Source: JANNOG01 sp031398915
GTDB lineage: Bacteria; Actinomycetota; Actinomycetes; Actinomycetales; JBBAYJ01
Length of the DNA stretch: 64,000 nt
Direction of reading: 5' to 3'
NCBI GenBank assembly: GCA_031398915.1
Contig: JANNOG010000017.1
Location: 15,225 to 79,224, forward strand
Shown here: piece after piece, positions 50,711-58,354 of the stretch
Layout of the letters: every line of letters begins with the position of its first letter
Position numbering within the stretch: the first letter of the stretch is position 1
Translations under genes and position numbers: made by a program
The notes under the pieces: generated by a model
The model's input: the letters and a program-made list of their open reading frames with translations, nothing else
Database searches by the model: none
Told to the model about the DNA's origin: nothing

Positions 50711-50751
50711 TCCAGGCAGGGTCTCGACGTGGCGCCTGGTCGAGGCGCCGC

Positions 50752-50757
50752 TACCCT
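50752..50757 (+). promoter_or_regulatory. -10 element, leaderless start of the 44-residue gene
   Basis: TACCCT, six bases, GTG at 50764. It is identical to the element serving the RDD gene on the other strand. Confidence 0.5.
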
Positions 50758-50763
50758 GCTGAG

Positions 50764-50898
50764 GTGGCGGCCTCCGGCGGTACCAGGGCGGACGCGATCG
50801 ATGCTGCCGAACAGCGGGTGCGTGCGGCGGCGCTCATCGCCCGAGCGATCCACCTCGAACCCGACATCGAGCGTCAGCCGTCCGTTGTGGCGAGCTGA
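50764..50898 (+). CDS. Small protein (44 residues) ahead of the SpoIIM-family gene
   Basis: GTG at 50764 opens a frame of 44 residues, VAASGGTRADAIDAAEQRVR then AAALIARAIHLEPDIERQPS, ending at 50898. It is largely helical and amphipathic with no membrane segment. The start coincides exactly with a TACCCT-N6-GTG leaderless signal, and the SpoIIM gene begins 13 bases after its stop with its own ribosome site. It could be a short partner protein or a leader peptide controlling the downstream gene. No family is recognised. Confidence 0.5.
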   Translation: MAASGGTRADAIDAAEQRVRAAALIARAIHLEPDIERQPSVVAS

Positions 50899-50911
50899 GG
50901 GGCGGAGCCTG

Positions 50912-51907
50912 ATGGATATCGACGCTTTTGTCGCGACTCATGCCGACGAGTGGGCCAGACTCGACGCCCTCGCCCGTCAGAGCCGGTTGGATGCCGCACA
51001 GACCGACGAGCTGATCTCGTTATATCACCGGGTGGCCACGCACCTGTCGCAGGTGCGATCGGCATCGCCCGACCCGACGTTGGTGGCTCGGCTGTCGACG
51101 ATCGTCAACCGCGCCCGGCAGCGCATCACCGGGTCGCACGAGCCGGCGTGGCGCGAGATCAAACGGTTCTGGGTGGTCGGCTTTCCCGCCGCGCTGTATC
51201 GGCTGCGCTGGACGTTGCTGGTGGTCTCGCTGAGCTTCGTGGGGGTGGCCTGGGCGACCGGCGCCTGGGTACTCAACGACCAGCAGGTGTTGGCCACCCT
51301 GGGTTCGGACGCCGAGATCCGGGCGCTGTGCGAGGTCCAGTTCGAGGAGTACTACTCCAGTGGACCGGCAGGTAGTTTCGCCGCGCGGGTGTGGACGAAC
51401 AACGCCTGGATCTCGGCCCTGGTCATCGCCCTGGGCTTCACCGGGGTGTTTCCGGTCTTCGTATTCCTCAACAACGCAATCGGGGTCGGCGCCACCGGCG
51501 GTGCGATGGCGTCGTGTGACCGTCTGGATCTGTTCTTCGGTCTGATCACGCCGCACGGGCTGCTGGAGTTGACGGCCGTTTTCGTGGCGCTCGCCGCCGG
51601 GCTGCGGTTGTTCTGGGCGTGGGTCGATCCGGGTCCGCGGTCGCGCTCAGCTGCGATGGCGACTGAGGGCCGTGCTCTCGTCGGGGTCGCCCTGGGACTG
51701 GTCGTCGTGCTCGCGGTCAGCGGCGTCATCGAAGCCTTTGTGACCCCCTCACCGCTGCCGACCTGGGCGCGTATCGCCATCGGGGTGATCGCGTGGGGAG
51801 GTTTCATCGCCTACTTCCTGGTGTTGGGCCGACGGGCAGTGGCCCAGGGCGAGACCGGCGATGTTCGTCGCGAGTTTGTCGGCGATGCCGACCTCGTCAA
51901 CGCCTGA
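50912..51907 (+). CDS. Stage II sporulation protein M (SpoIIM) family membrane protein
   Basis: A 331-residue protein. N-terminal cytoplasmic helical region (MDIDAFVATHADEWARLDAL, LYHRVATHLSQVRS, HEPAWREIKRFWVVGFPAAL), then about five helices including NNAWISALVIALGFTGVFPV and TPHGLLELTAVFVALAAGLR, the family's PHG.lE motif. The actinobacterial version sits with RDD, DUF58 and MoxR genes, as here, in organisms that do not sporulate. The role is unknown but linked to that cluster. ATG 50912 has GGAG upstream. Confidence 0.88.
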   Translation: MDIDAFVATHADEWARLDALARQSRLDAAQTDELISLYHRVATHLSQVRSASPDPTLVARLSTIVNRARQRITGSHEPAWREIKRFWVVGFPAALYRLRWTLLVVSLSFVGVAWATGAWVLNDQQVLATLGSDAEIRALCEVQFEEYYSSGPAGSFAARVWTNNAWISALVIALGFTGVFPVFVFLNNAIGVGATGGAMASCDRLDLFFGLITPHGLLELTAVFVALAAGLRLFWAWVDPGPRSRSAAMATEGRALVGVALGLVVVLAVSGVIEAFVTPSPLPTWARIAIGVIAWGGFIAYFLVLGRRAVAQGETGDVRREFVGDADLVNA

Positions 51908-52042
51908 TTCGTCGGTCTCCTCATGTCGTCAGTCGTCGCCGTCAGAGGGCTTCGACATCACGTCACGACGTTGATCGAGGAACGCCGTCACAGGTGGCGA
52001 CCGAAGTTGCAGGGACGCGCGTTCAGCTACGGCCGGCCCGGC

Positions 52043-53335
52043 TCATAACCGGCCGGCGGCCTTGAGTGCCAGGTAGCGGTCGGCCAGTGCGGGTGGCAGC
52101 TGTTCGGGGGTCCCGGTGACGACGCCGACACCGGCCAGGCCGAGCCAGTCGGTGACCGTTCGGGCGTCGAGGTCGGATCGGACCGCGGCGGCGGCGTCAT
52201 AGACCGCAGTGCTGGTGCCACGCCGCGCCGCCATTGCCGCCAACTCCGGGTCGTTCACCGAAGCGATGAGGACGAGGTGTCGCTGAGCGAGTGCGGTCGC
52301 GGCGGCTATCAGTCCGGTGTCGGCGGTCGCCGCGTCGATCGTCGTCAGTAGGACGACCAGGGCCCGGCGCGACAGCCTGGCCCGGACTTCGGCGGCGACC
52401 ATCGGCCAGTCCGCCTCGATCAGAGCCGGTTGGATCGGGGCCATGACGTCGACCATTCGGGGCAGCAGGTCGGTACGCGAGGCGCCCTGTACCCGACCCA
52501 GCACCCGCCGATCGTGGATCAGCAGGTCCACCCGGTCGCCGGCCCGTGAGGCCAGTGCACCCAGCAACAGTGCGGCGTCCATTCCGGCGTCCAGGCGGGG
52601 CTCGTCACCGATGCGAGCGGCCGAGGTGCGTGAGGCGTCCAGCACCAGCAGTACCCGTCGGTCGCGTTCGGGCCGCCACGTCCGAACGACGACCTGCGAG
52701 CGGCGCGCCGTCGCCCGCCAGTCGATGGATCGGACGTCGTCGCCGATGACGTACTCGCGCAGCGAATCGAACTCGGTTCCCTGCCCTCGGATCATCACCG
52801 CAGACCGGCCGTCGATCTCGCGCAACCTGGCCAGGCGACTCGGTAGGTACTTGCGTGAGCGGAACGGCGGGAGGACCCGAACGTATCCGGCCACGTCGAT
52901 CGACCGTTGGCGACCGGCGACGCCGAGTGGCCCGCTGCTGCGGACGGCGACGCCCGGCGTCACCCGATCACCACGTCGGGTGGGGACCAACTGGGTGGTG
53001 ATCCGACGGCGTTCACCGGCGGGGATGCGCACCCGGTGCCGCGATTGACGGGCCCCGGCAGAGGGTTGCCAGGCATCGCGAATCAGCGCCCGAATCTGCC
53101 GGGCCCCGGTGTTGGTGACGACCACCTCGGCGTTCACGCTCTCGTCCAGGCGCACCGCGTTCAACGGGCCGCGGCTCCAGCGCAGGGACCGCGGCGAGGG
53201 GGCCGCGGAGACATCGATGACGATGACGATGACGACTATCGCCAAGAGCACGACGAAGGTCTGCCAGCCGGGCAGGACGACGAGGGCCGCGGTTCCTGCG
53301 GCGGCGAGGGCGGCAGCGCGCCAGGTCAGATACAT
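52043..53335 (-). CDS. DUF58 family protein with vWA-like domain
   Basis: A 430-residue protein. Two N-terminal helices (AALAAAGTAALVVLPGWQTF, FVVLLAIVVIVIVIDV) anchor it. The DUF58 motif GQGTEFDSLREYVIGDDVRS-IDWRATAR is at about 190-215, followed by a vWA-like region with LLVLDASRTSAAR (MIDAS-like). DUF58 proteins work with MoxR ATPases in assembly or stress complexes. It is preceded by the MoxR gene (19-base gap) and is probably cotranscribed with it. It converges with the SpoIIM gene. Confidence 0.9.
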   Translation of the reverse strand: MYLTWRAAALAAAGTAALVVLPGWQTFVVLLAIVVIVIVIDVSAAPSPRSLRWSRGPLNAVRLDESVNAEVVVTNTGARQIRALIRDAWQPSAGARQSRHRVRIPAGERRRITTQLVPTRRGDRVTPGVAVRSSGPLGVAGRQRSIDVAGYVRVLPPFRSRKYLPSRLARLREIDGRSAVMIRGQGTEFDSLREYVIGDDVRSIDWRATARRSQVVVRTWRPERDRRVLLVLDASRTSAARIGDEPRLDAGMDAALLLGALASRAGDRVDLLIHDRRVLGRVQGASRTDLLPRMVDVMAPIQPALIEADWPMVAAEVRARLSRRALVVLLTTIDAATADTGLIAAATALAQRHLVLIASVNDPELAAMAARRGTSTAVYDAAAAVRSDLDARTVTDWLGLAGVGVVTGTPEQLPPALADRYLALKAAGRL

Positions 53336-53354
53336 GGTGCAGCGACGCGCGGTC

Positions 53355-54398
53355 TCAGCGGGGAACGGGCGTGGTCTGCAGCACCGACTCGAGGACCGCC
53401 TCGACGCTGACGCCCTCCAATTCGGCCTCGGGCCGCAACTGCACCCGGTGCCGCAGGGTGGCTCGCGCCATGGCCTTGACGTCGTCCGGGGTGACGTAAT
53501 CGCGTCCGGTCAGCCACGCCCACGCCCGTGCGGTACCGAGCAGGGCGGTCGCGCCACGGGGCGAGACACCCAGTGACAACGAGGGCGACACCCGCGTGGC
53601 CCGCGCCAGGTCGACGATGTAACTCATCACCTCGCGGCCCACCTGAACCTGCCCGACGGCACGCTGGCCCGCCTTGATATCGTCCGCCGACGCCACCCGA
53701 GTGAGTCCGGCGGCAGCCAGGTCCCGCGGGTCGAAACCGGAGGCGTGCCGGTTGAGCACCTCGATCTCGGCATCGCGCTCGGGTACCGGCATCGTGAGCT
53801 TGAGCAGGAATCGGTCGAGCTGAGCTTCTGGCAGCGGGTAGGTGCCCTCGTACTCGACCGGGTTCTGGGTGGCCGCGACGATGAACGGGTCCGGTAGGAG
53901 GCGCGCGGTCCCGTCGATCGTCACCTGTCGCTCCTCCATCGCCTCCAACAGCGATGCCTGGGTCTTGGGCGGCGTCCGGTTGATCTCGTCAGCCAGCAGG
54001 ATGTTGGTGAAGACCGGACCCTGCCTGAAGTTGAACTCGGCGCTACGGGCGTCGTATACGAGCGACCCCGTGACATCACCCGGCATCAGGTCGGGGGTGA
54101 ACTGCACCCGCGAGGTCTCCAGATCCAGGGCCGCGGACAGCGCCCTCACCGTGAGCGTCTTGGCCACACCGGGGACGCCCTCGAGCAGGACGTGGCCGCG
54201 GCACAGCAGAGCGATGACCAGACCGGTGATCACGGGTTCTTGGCCCACGACCGCCTTGGCCACCTCGCGTGGGACCCGTTGCAGTGCCAGGCGCGCATCG
54301 ACGGGGCCGTCGACTGCGCCGTCGGCCGGCACATCGACCGACCCGTCATCCGGGCCGTCGACAGGTGCATGGTCCACGTCGTGGGGTGCTGTGGTCAC
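53355..54398 (-). CDS. MoxR family AAA+ ATPase
   Basis: A 347-residue AAA+ protein. After an acidic N-terminus, VVGQEPVITGLVIALLCRGH leads to Walker A LLEGVPGVAKT, Walker B ILLADEINRTPPKTQ, sensor 1 ATQNPVEYEGTYPLPEAQLD and sensor 2 SPRGATALL. It is a chaperone-like ATPase that acts with the DUF58 protein. Start GTG 54398 follows AGAGGGAA. The gene order DUF4129 - DUF4350 - MoxR - DUF58 (minus strand) is the conserved actinobacterial cluster (Rv3690-Rv3696-like). Confidence 0.93.
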   Translation of the reverse strand: MTTAPHDVDHAPVDGPDDGSVDVPADGAVDGPVDARLALQRVPREVAKAVVGQEPVITGLVIALLCRGHVLLEGVPGVAKTLTVRALSAALDLETSRVQFTPDLMPGDVTGSLVYDARSAEFNFRQGPVFTNILLADEINRTPPKTQASLLEAMEERQVTIDGTARLLPDPFIVAATQNPVEYEGTYPLPEAQLDRFLLKLTMPVPERDAEIEVLNRHASGFDPRDLAAAGLTRVASADDIKAGQRAVGQVQVGREVMSYIVDLARATRVSPSLSLGVSPRGATALLGTARAWAWLTGRDYVTPDDVKAMARATLRHRVQLRPEAELEGVSVEAVLESVLQTTPVPR

Positions 54399-54456
54399 CG
54401 GGTTCCCTCTCGTTCGGGTTGTGCTGTGCGGATCTTGAGACGCAGTGTGATGGCGG

Positions 54457-55695
54457 TCATGCGGTGTCGACCGCCGCGACCAGGGCGTCCAGCTCGTCGG
54501 CCAGACGCACCAACTCGGCGTCCGTGGCCGGCGGCGGCCCGTCGAGGATCGCAGCCGTGGCGACGGGGTCACGGTCGGCGGCCGAGGCGGCCAACGCGGC
54601 GATGTCGGCGGCCGTCGAACCGCGGCGTGCGCCGACGCGGGCGGCGAGGCGGCGTGACGCCTCGGTACGGAGCAGGGCCGCAGCCCGCGCGCGCGAACCC
54701 GCCCGCCTATAGAGGCGAGCGGTCCCCTCGGCCGTCTCGGCGGATCTCACGATCGCAGGCAGGCCCTCGGGTACCAGGGCGCCCAGGCGACGGGCTCGCC
54801 ACACGATCGCCAGCGCGGTGACGACGAGCAACTGTGCCGTGACCCACCACACCCAACCCGGCAGCAGGTCCAGCAGTGACGGGTCGTCGAGGCCCGGTCC
54901 GTCCGGTGCCAGTGCCGGGTCGAACGGGTCCGCCAGATACCAGACGAGGGTCGGCTGGCGTCCCAGCGCACGCAGCGCCAGCGCGGCATTGCCCTCCTCG
55001 TCCAGCAGGGCGTTGGTGAGGATGGCCGAATTGCCGATCAACGTGACCCGCCCGGTCGGGCCCGACGACACGACGTAGGTGCCACTGTCGGGCGTCGGCC
55101 CCTGACCTGTGGGGTAGCAGACCACGACGTCGCCGGCCCGGGTGCTGTCGGGGGCGATGACGTAGCCGTCGCCGCCGCCGGTGACGGATCCGGCCGCGGT
55201 GGCGTCAGGGTCGTCGCAGTCGGCGTCGATCTCGTCGGTATCGGCAACGGTTCCGGTCTGGATGAGGTCGGGTGCCACGGCCAACGTGGTGAGAAAGCCG
55301 GGGGACGCCAGCACCACGTCAGCTCCGCTGTCGCTGAGCGCGATCAACCGGTCCTCGGGCAGGGCGATCCCCTGGTCGATGACCAGCACGGTGGTCTGCG
55401 GCCCGGCCAGAGCCATGACGTCGTCCAGCAGCGTGACCGGTCGGACCGTGACGCCCTCACTGTCCAGGATGCGTGCCACGGCCAGTGCCCCCCCGGGAGC
55501 GGGCGAGCGTGGGTCGAGGTCGACGCCGGAGTTGCCCCGTAGCGCCAGCGCCGCCAGGCCCGCCGCGACGACCAGGGCGACGGCTATCGCAAGCAGCCCG
55601 CCATTGCGCCGCAGCCATGATCGGCGTGGCTGGCCCGGACCATCGGACGGCGGCGCTCCGTCACCGAAGAAGGCGACCGTGGTGGCTGAGGTCAT
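54457..55695 (-). CDS. DUF4350 domain membrane protein
   Basis: A 412-residue protein. One N-terminal helix (GGLLAIAVALVVAAGLAALA, about 33-53), an extracytoplasmic GATase-like DUF4350 domain with DPRSPAPGGALAVARILDSE and VLVIDQGIALPEDRLIAL, and two Cys (ADCDDPD and VVCYPTG) that may pair. A second helix near 290 (WWVTAQLLVVTALAIVWRAR) and a cytoplasmic helical C-terminus follow. Function in the MoxR/DUF58 system is unknown. The ATG overlaps the DUF4129 stop as ATGA. Confidence 0.88.
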   Translation of the reverse strand: MTSATTVAFFGDGAPPSDGPGQPRRSWLRRNGGLLAIAVALVVAAGLAALALRGNSGVDLDPRSPAPGGALAVARILDSEGVTVRPVTLLDDVMALAGPQTTVLVIDQGIALPEDRLIALSDSGADVVLASPGFLTTLAVAPDLIQTGTVADTDEIDADCDDPDATAAGSVTGGGDGYVIAPDSTRAGDVVVCYPTGQGPTPDSGTYVVSSGPTGRVTLIGNSAILTNALLDEEGNAALALRALGRQPTLVWYLADPFDPALAPDGPGLDDPSLLDLLPGWVWWVTAQLLVVTALAIVWRARRLGALVPEGLPAIVRSAETAEGTARLYRRAGSRARAAALLRTEASRRLAARVGARRGSTAADIAALAASAADRDPVATAAILDGPPPATDAELVRLADELDALVAAVDTA

Positions 55696-56339
55696 GCCGA
55701 CGTCAGCGCTCGCGGCTTGGCGGCAGCGACCAGTTCGTCGGCCGATCTGACGACCTGGTAGCTGTCCTCGTCGCCCGGGCGCTCGCCGTAGGTCACGTCG
55801 TCGAACACGGCTGCGGCGGCGCCCATTGCCGTTGCCGTGGTGGGTAACTCGATCCCGGCCTCGACGGCGAACTCGACCGCGGTCCGCCCGGCGCGGTTGG
55901 TCAGGATGACCCGCTCTTCGAGAGATCGCGCGGTGGCACGGAATCGCTCCTGGACCGCGACGCGCCAGTCGCCGCGCTCGGCGGCGGCCACGGCCAACCG
56001 CCGATGAGAGGCCGCATCCAGGATCGTGTCGCCGAACACCGACCCGCCGGCGCGCGACACCGACCGGCTGACAGGCCCCGACACCAGGCGCACGACCAGG
56101 GCGATGACCAGCAGGGTCACCACGGCCACGATGACGGCGCCGATCACCGACGAGTTGCCCGGTACGCGATCGAGGGCGTCCATCACCTGCTCGAACACCC
56201 AGGTGATGGCCCGCAGGATCGGATTGGGTTGCGCCTGGCGGTACTCGCGCCGGGACAGCTCCTCCACGGCGAGTTGGCGTGCGGCGTCGTGATCGGGGTC
56301 GACGGGAACTGTCGCCAACGCCCAGCGGGGAAGGATCAC
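55692..56339 (-). CDS. DUF4129 domain membrane protein
   Basis: A 215-residue protein. The conserved start DAARQLAVEELSRREYRQA, one helix (VIGAVIVAVVTLLVIALVVR, about 66-86), and the DUF4129 core AAAERGDWRVAVQERFRATARSLEERVIL with NRAGRTAVEFA. In transglutaminase-type proteins this domain is C-terminal; here it stands alone, as usual in the mycolata cluster. It is coupled to DUF4350 and follows the membrane gene at 57546 after seven bases. Confidence 0.88.
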   Translation of the reverse strand: MILPRWALATVPVDPDHDAARQLAVEELSRREYRQAQPNPILRAITWVFEQVMDALDRVPGNSSVIGAVIVAVVTLLVIALVVRLVSGPVSRSVSRAGGSVFGDTILDAASHRRLAVAAAERGDWRVAVQERFRATARSLEERVILTNRAGRTAVEFAVEAGIELPTTATAMGAAAAVFDDVTYGERPGDEDSYQVVRSADELVAAAKPRALTSA

Positions 56340-56346
56340 AGAGACG

Positions 56347-57546
56347 TCACGCCGCGTTCTCGGCCATGGCGCGGTTGAGCGATATGTCGAGACCTTCGAC
56401 GCGGATCCGCCGGTCGATGTACAGCAGCGAGATCACGCCCGCCAGGTAGGGATAGACCAGGACCGTGACCAGCGCTGCTCCGACATAGGCGATGACGATG
56501 CCCACCACCAACAGCAGGGTGGAGTCCGGGCTGGCCGCTGCGAATCCGATGACGACCTGCGAAACCAAGGACGACGGAATCGCCAGGATCTGTGTGATCA
56601 GGCCGACGATCAGCGACGTCAGAATCAGGATCCCCAGGGTCCGCCAGAACACCCCTCTCAGCAGGGCGCGTGATCGTCGCAGCGAGGCGATCACCGAGAC
56701 CCGTTCCAGCACCAGGACCGCCGGCCCCAGTGCCCACACCGTTGACAGGTAGACGGCGGCGACCGCGGTGGCGAGCAATCCCACGACGGTGACGGCGATG
56801 CCTGCGATGGGGTCGACGAATGCCGCCAGTGCCCCGCCGATGGCCAGGATGACGACGGACGGACCGATCAGGCAGATCCCGATGAGCAGGCTCTGGCCGA
56901 CGAGAGGCAGCAGCCGCCCCCGAACCCCGCGCCACGTCTCACCCGTCGTGATCTTTCGGTCGACGACACTCTGACCCACGCTGAGGATGAGGATCCCGTT
57001 GAGGATGAGGCCACCGAAACCGGCGATCAACGAGCCGATCAGGCTGCCGCCGAGCAGCGTGGCGAACGGTCCGGCGAATTGCTCGAACGCCTCGTTGGCC
57101 GTGGCATCGGGGTCCGGCGTTGCGATCAGTGCCTCGTAGGAGCTGACGAACGAGGCCGCGACCGGGGCCAGGGAGAGCAGGGTGGTGATGAGGACGACCA
57201 GCAGGCTGAGCCCGATCATCACCCGGGGGTTGTGCCGGATGGCCTTGAACGCCCCGTCGAGGATGTCACCCAGACCGAGAGGCTTGATCGCCACGATGCC
57301 GCGTCGGGTGACGATCGCACCGTAGGGGCGGGGGGCTCCGGCTCCGACGCCCTGCCATCCCGTCGGCGCAGCGCCGGGTGGCGCGCTCAGCACACCCGGA
57401 CCTGCCGCCGGTGGCGGACCCCCTGCCCACGGGTCCACCCGCACCGCAGCCGATCGTGGGTCGCCGGACTCGGGTGGTGACCACCCGGTCGGCGGATCGG
57501 GGGGAATCGGGGGAGGGTTACCGTCGGCGTCGGCCTGCGAAGACAT
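56347..57546 (-). CDS. Glycerophosphoryl diester phosphodiesterase membrane-domain-like protein
   Basis: A 399-residue protein. A proline/glycine-rich cytoplasmic N-terminus of about 85 residues precedes RRGIVAIKPLGLGDILDGAF, the family motif, and six helices (for example VMIGLSLLVVLITTLLSLAP and TLGILILTSLIVGLITQILA), ending in YIDRRIRVEGLDISL. Role unknown; it leads the minus-strand run into DUF4129, DUF4350, MoxR and DUF58. Start ATG 57546 or, three codons upstream, ATG 57555. It is divergent from mtrA. Confidence 0.82.
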   Translation of the reverse strand: MSSQADADGNPPPIPPDPPTGWSPPESGDPRSAAVRVDPWAGGPPPAAGPGVLSAPPGAAPTGWQGVGAGAPRPYGAIVTRRGIVAIKPLGLGDILDGAFKAIRHNPRVMIGLSLLVVLITTLLSLAPVAASFVSSYEALIATPDPDATANEAFEQFAGPFATLLGGSLIGSLIAGFGGLILNGILILSVGQSVVDRKITTGETWRGVRGRLLPLVGQSLLIGICLIGPSVVILAIGGALAAFVDPIAGIAVTVVGLLATAVAAVYLSTVWALGPAVLVLERVSVIASLRRSRALLRGVFWRTLGILILTSLIVGLITQILAIPSSLVSQVVIGFAAASPDSTLLLVVGIVIAYVGAALVTVLVYPYLAGVISLLYIDRRIRVEGLDISLNRAMAENAA

Positions 57547-57604
57547 CCCCTCCATGCTGCCAGAACGACGAGCGGTCCCGCCCAGGCGGCTGCGGACGGG
57601 CATC

Positions 57605-58291
57605 ATGGCGGGTATGCGAGGTCGCGTTCTGGTGGTAGACGACGACACCGCCCTGGCCGAAATGCTGGGGATCGTGTTGCGTGGTGAAGGGTTGGAGCCC
57701 GTTTTCTGTGCGGACGGGGCGCGCGCCCTCCACGACTTCCGGGCGACGAAACCCGACGTGGTGCTGCTCGACGTCATGCTCCCCGGACTGGACGGGGTCA
57801 GCGTCGCCCGATTGATCCGGGCCGAGGCGGGCACGCCGATCGTCATGCTGACCGCCAAGGGGGACACCCTCGACGTCGTGTTGGGTCTCGAGAGTGGCGC
57901 CGACGACTACATCGTCAAGCCGTTCATGCCGAAAGAACTCATCGCCCGGGTCCGGGCCCGGTTGCGACGTACCGACACGGTCGCACCCGAGCAGTTGGAC
58001 CTCGGTGACCTGGTGGTCGACGTAGCCGGGCACAGCGTGTCCCGCAACGGCGTGACGATCGCGTTGACACCGCTGGAGTTCGACCTCCTGGTCGCGCTGG
58101 CCCGCCGGCCGTGGCAGGTCTTCACCCGTGAGGCGCTGTTGGAGCAGGTGTGGGGCTACCGCCACGCCGCCGACACCCGACTGGTCAACGTCCACGTCCA
58201 GCGGCTGCGCGCCAAGGTCGAGATCGACCCCGAGAACCCCCGCATCGTGCAGACCGTGCGTGGCGTCGGATACAAGGCCGGCACGGCATGA
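57605..58291 (+). CDS. mtrA: Response regulator MtrA
   Basis: A 228-residue OmpR-family regulator. The receiver domain has VLVVDDDTALAEMLGIVLRG, phosphoacceptor Asp56 in VVLLDVMLPGLDG and MLTAKGDTLDVVLGLESGAD then DYIVKPF. The DNA-binding winged helix includes ISLTPLEF-like IALTPLEFDLLVALARRPWQ and LLEQVWGYRHAADTRLVNVH, nearly identical to mycobacterial MtrA. It controls cell-wall and division genes. ATG 57605 is chosen; 57614 is an alternative. Confidence 0.97.
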   Translation: MAGMRGRVLVVDDDTALAEMLGIVLRGEGLEPVFCADGARALHDFRATKPDVVLLDVMLPGLDGVSVARLIRAEAGTPIVMLTAKGDTLDVVLGLESGADDYIVKPFMPKELIARVRARLRRTDTVAPEQLDLGDLVVDVAGHSVSRNGVTIALTPLEFDLLVALARRPWQVFTREALLEQVWGYRHAADTRLVNVHVQRLRAKVEIDPENPRIVQTVRGVGYKAGTA

Positions 58292-58354
58292 GCCGGCCGT
58301 CGACGATCACCGGTCGCGGGGTGCCCGATCAGGCGTGACCGACTCGCGCGGATC

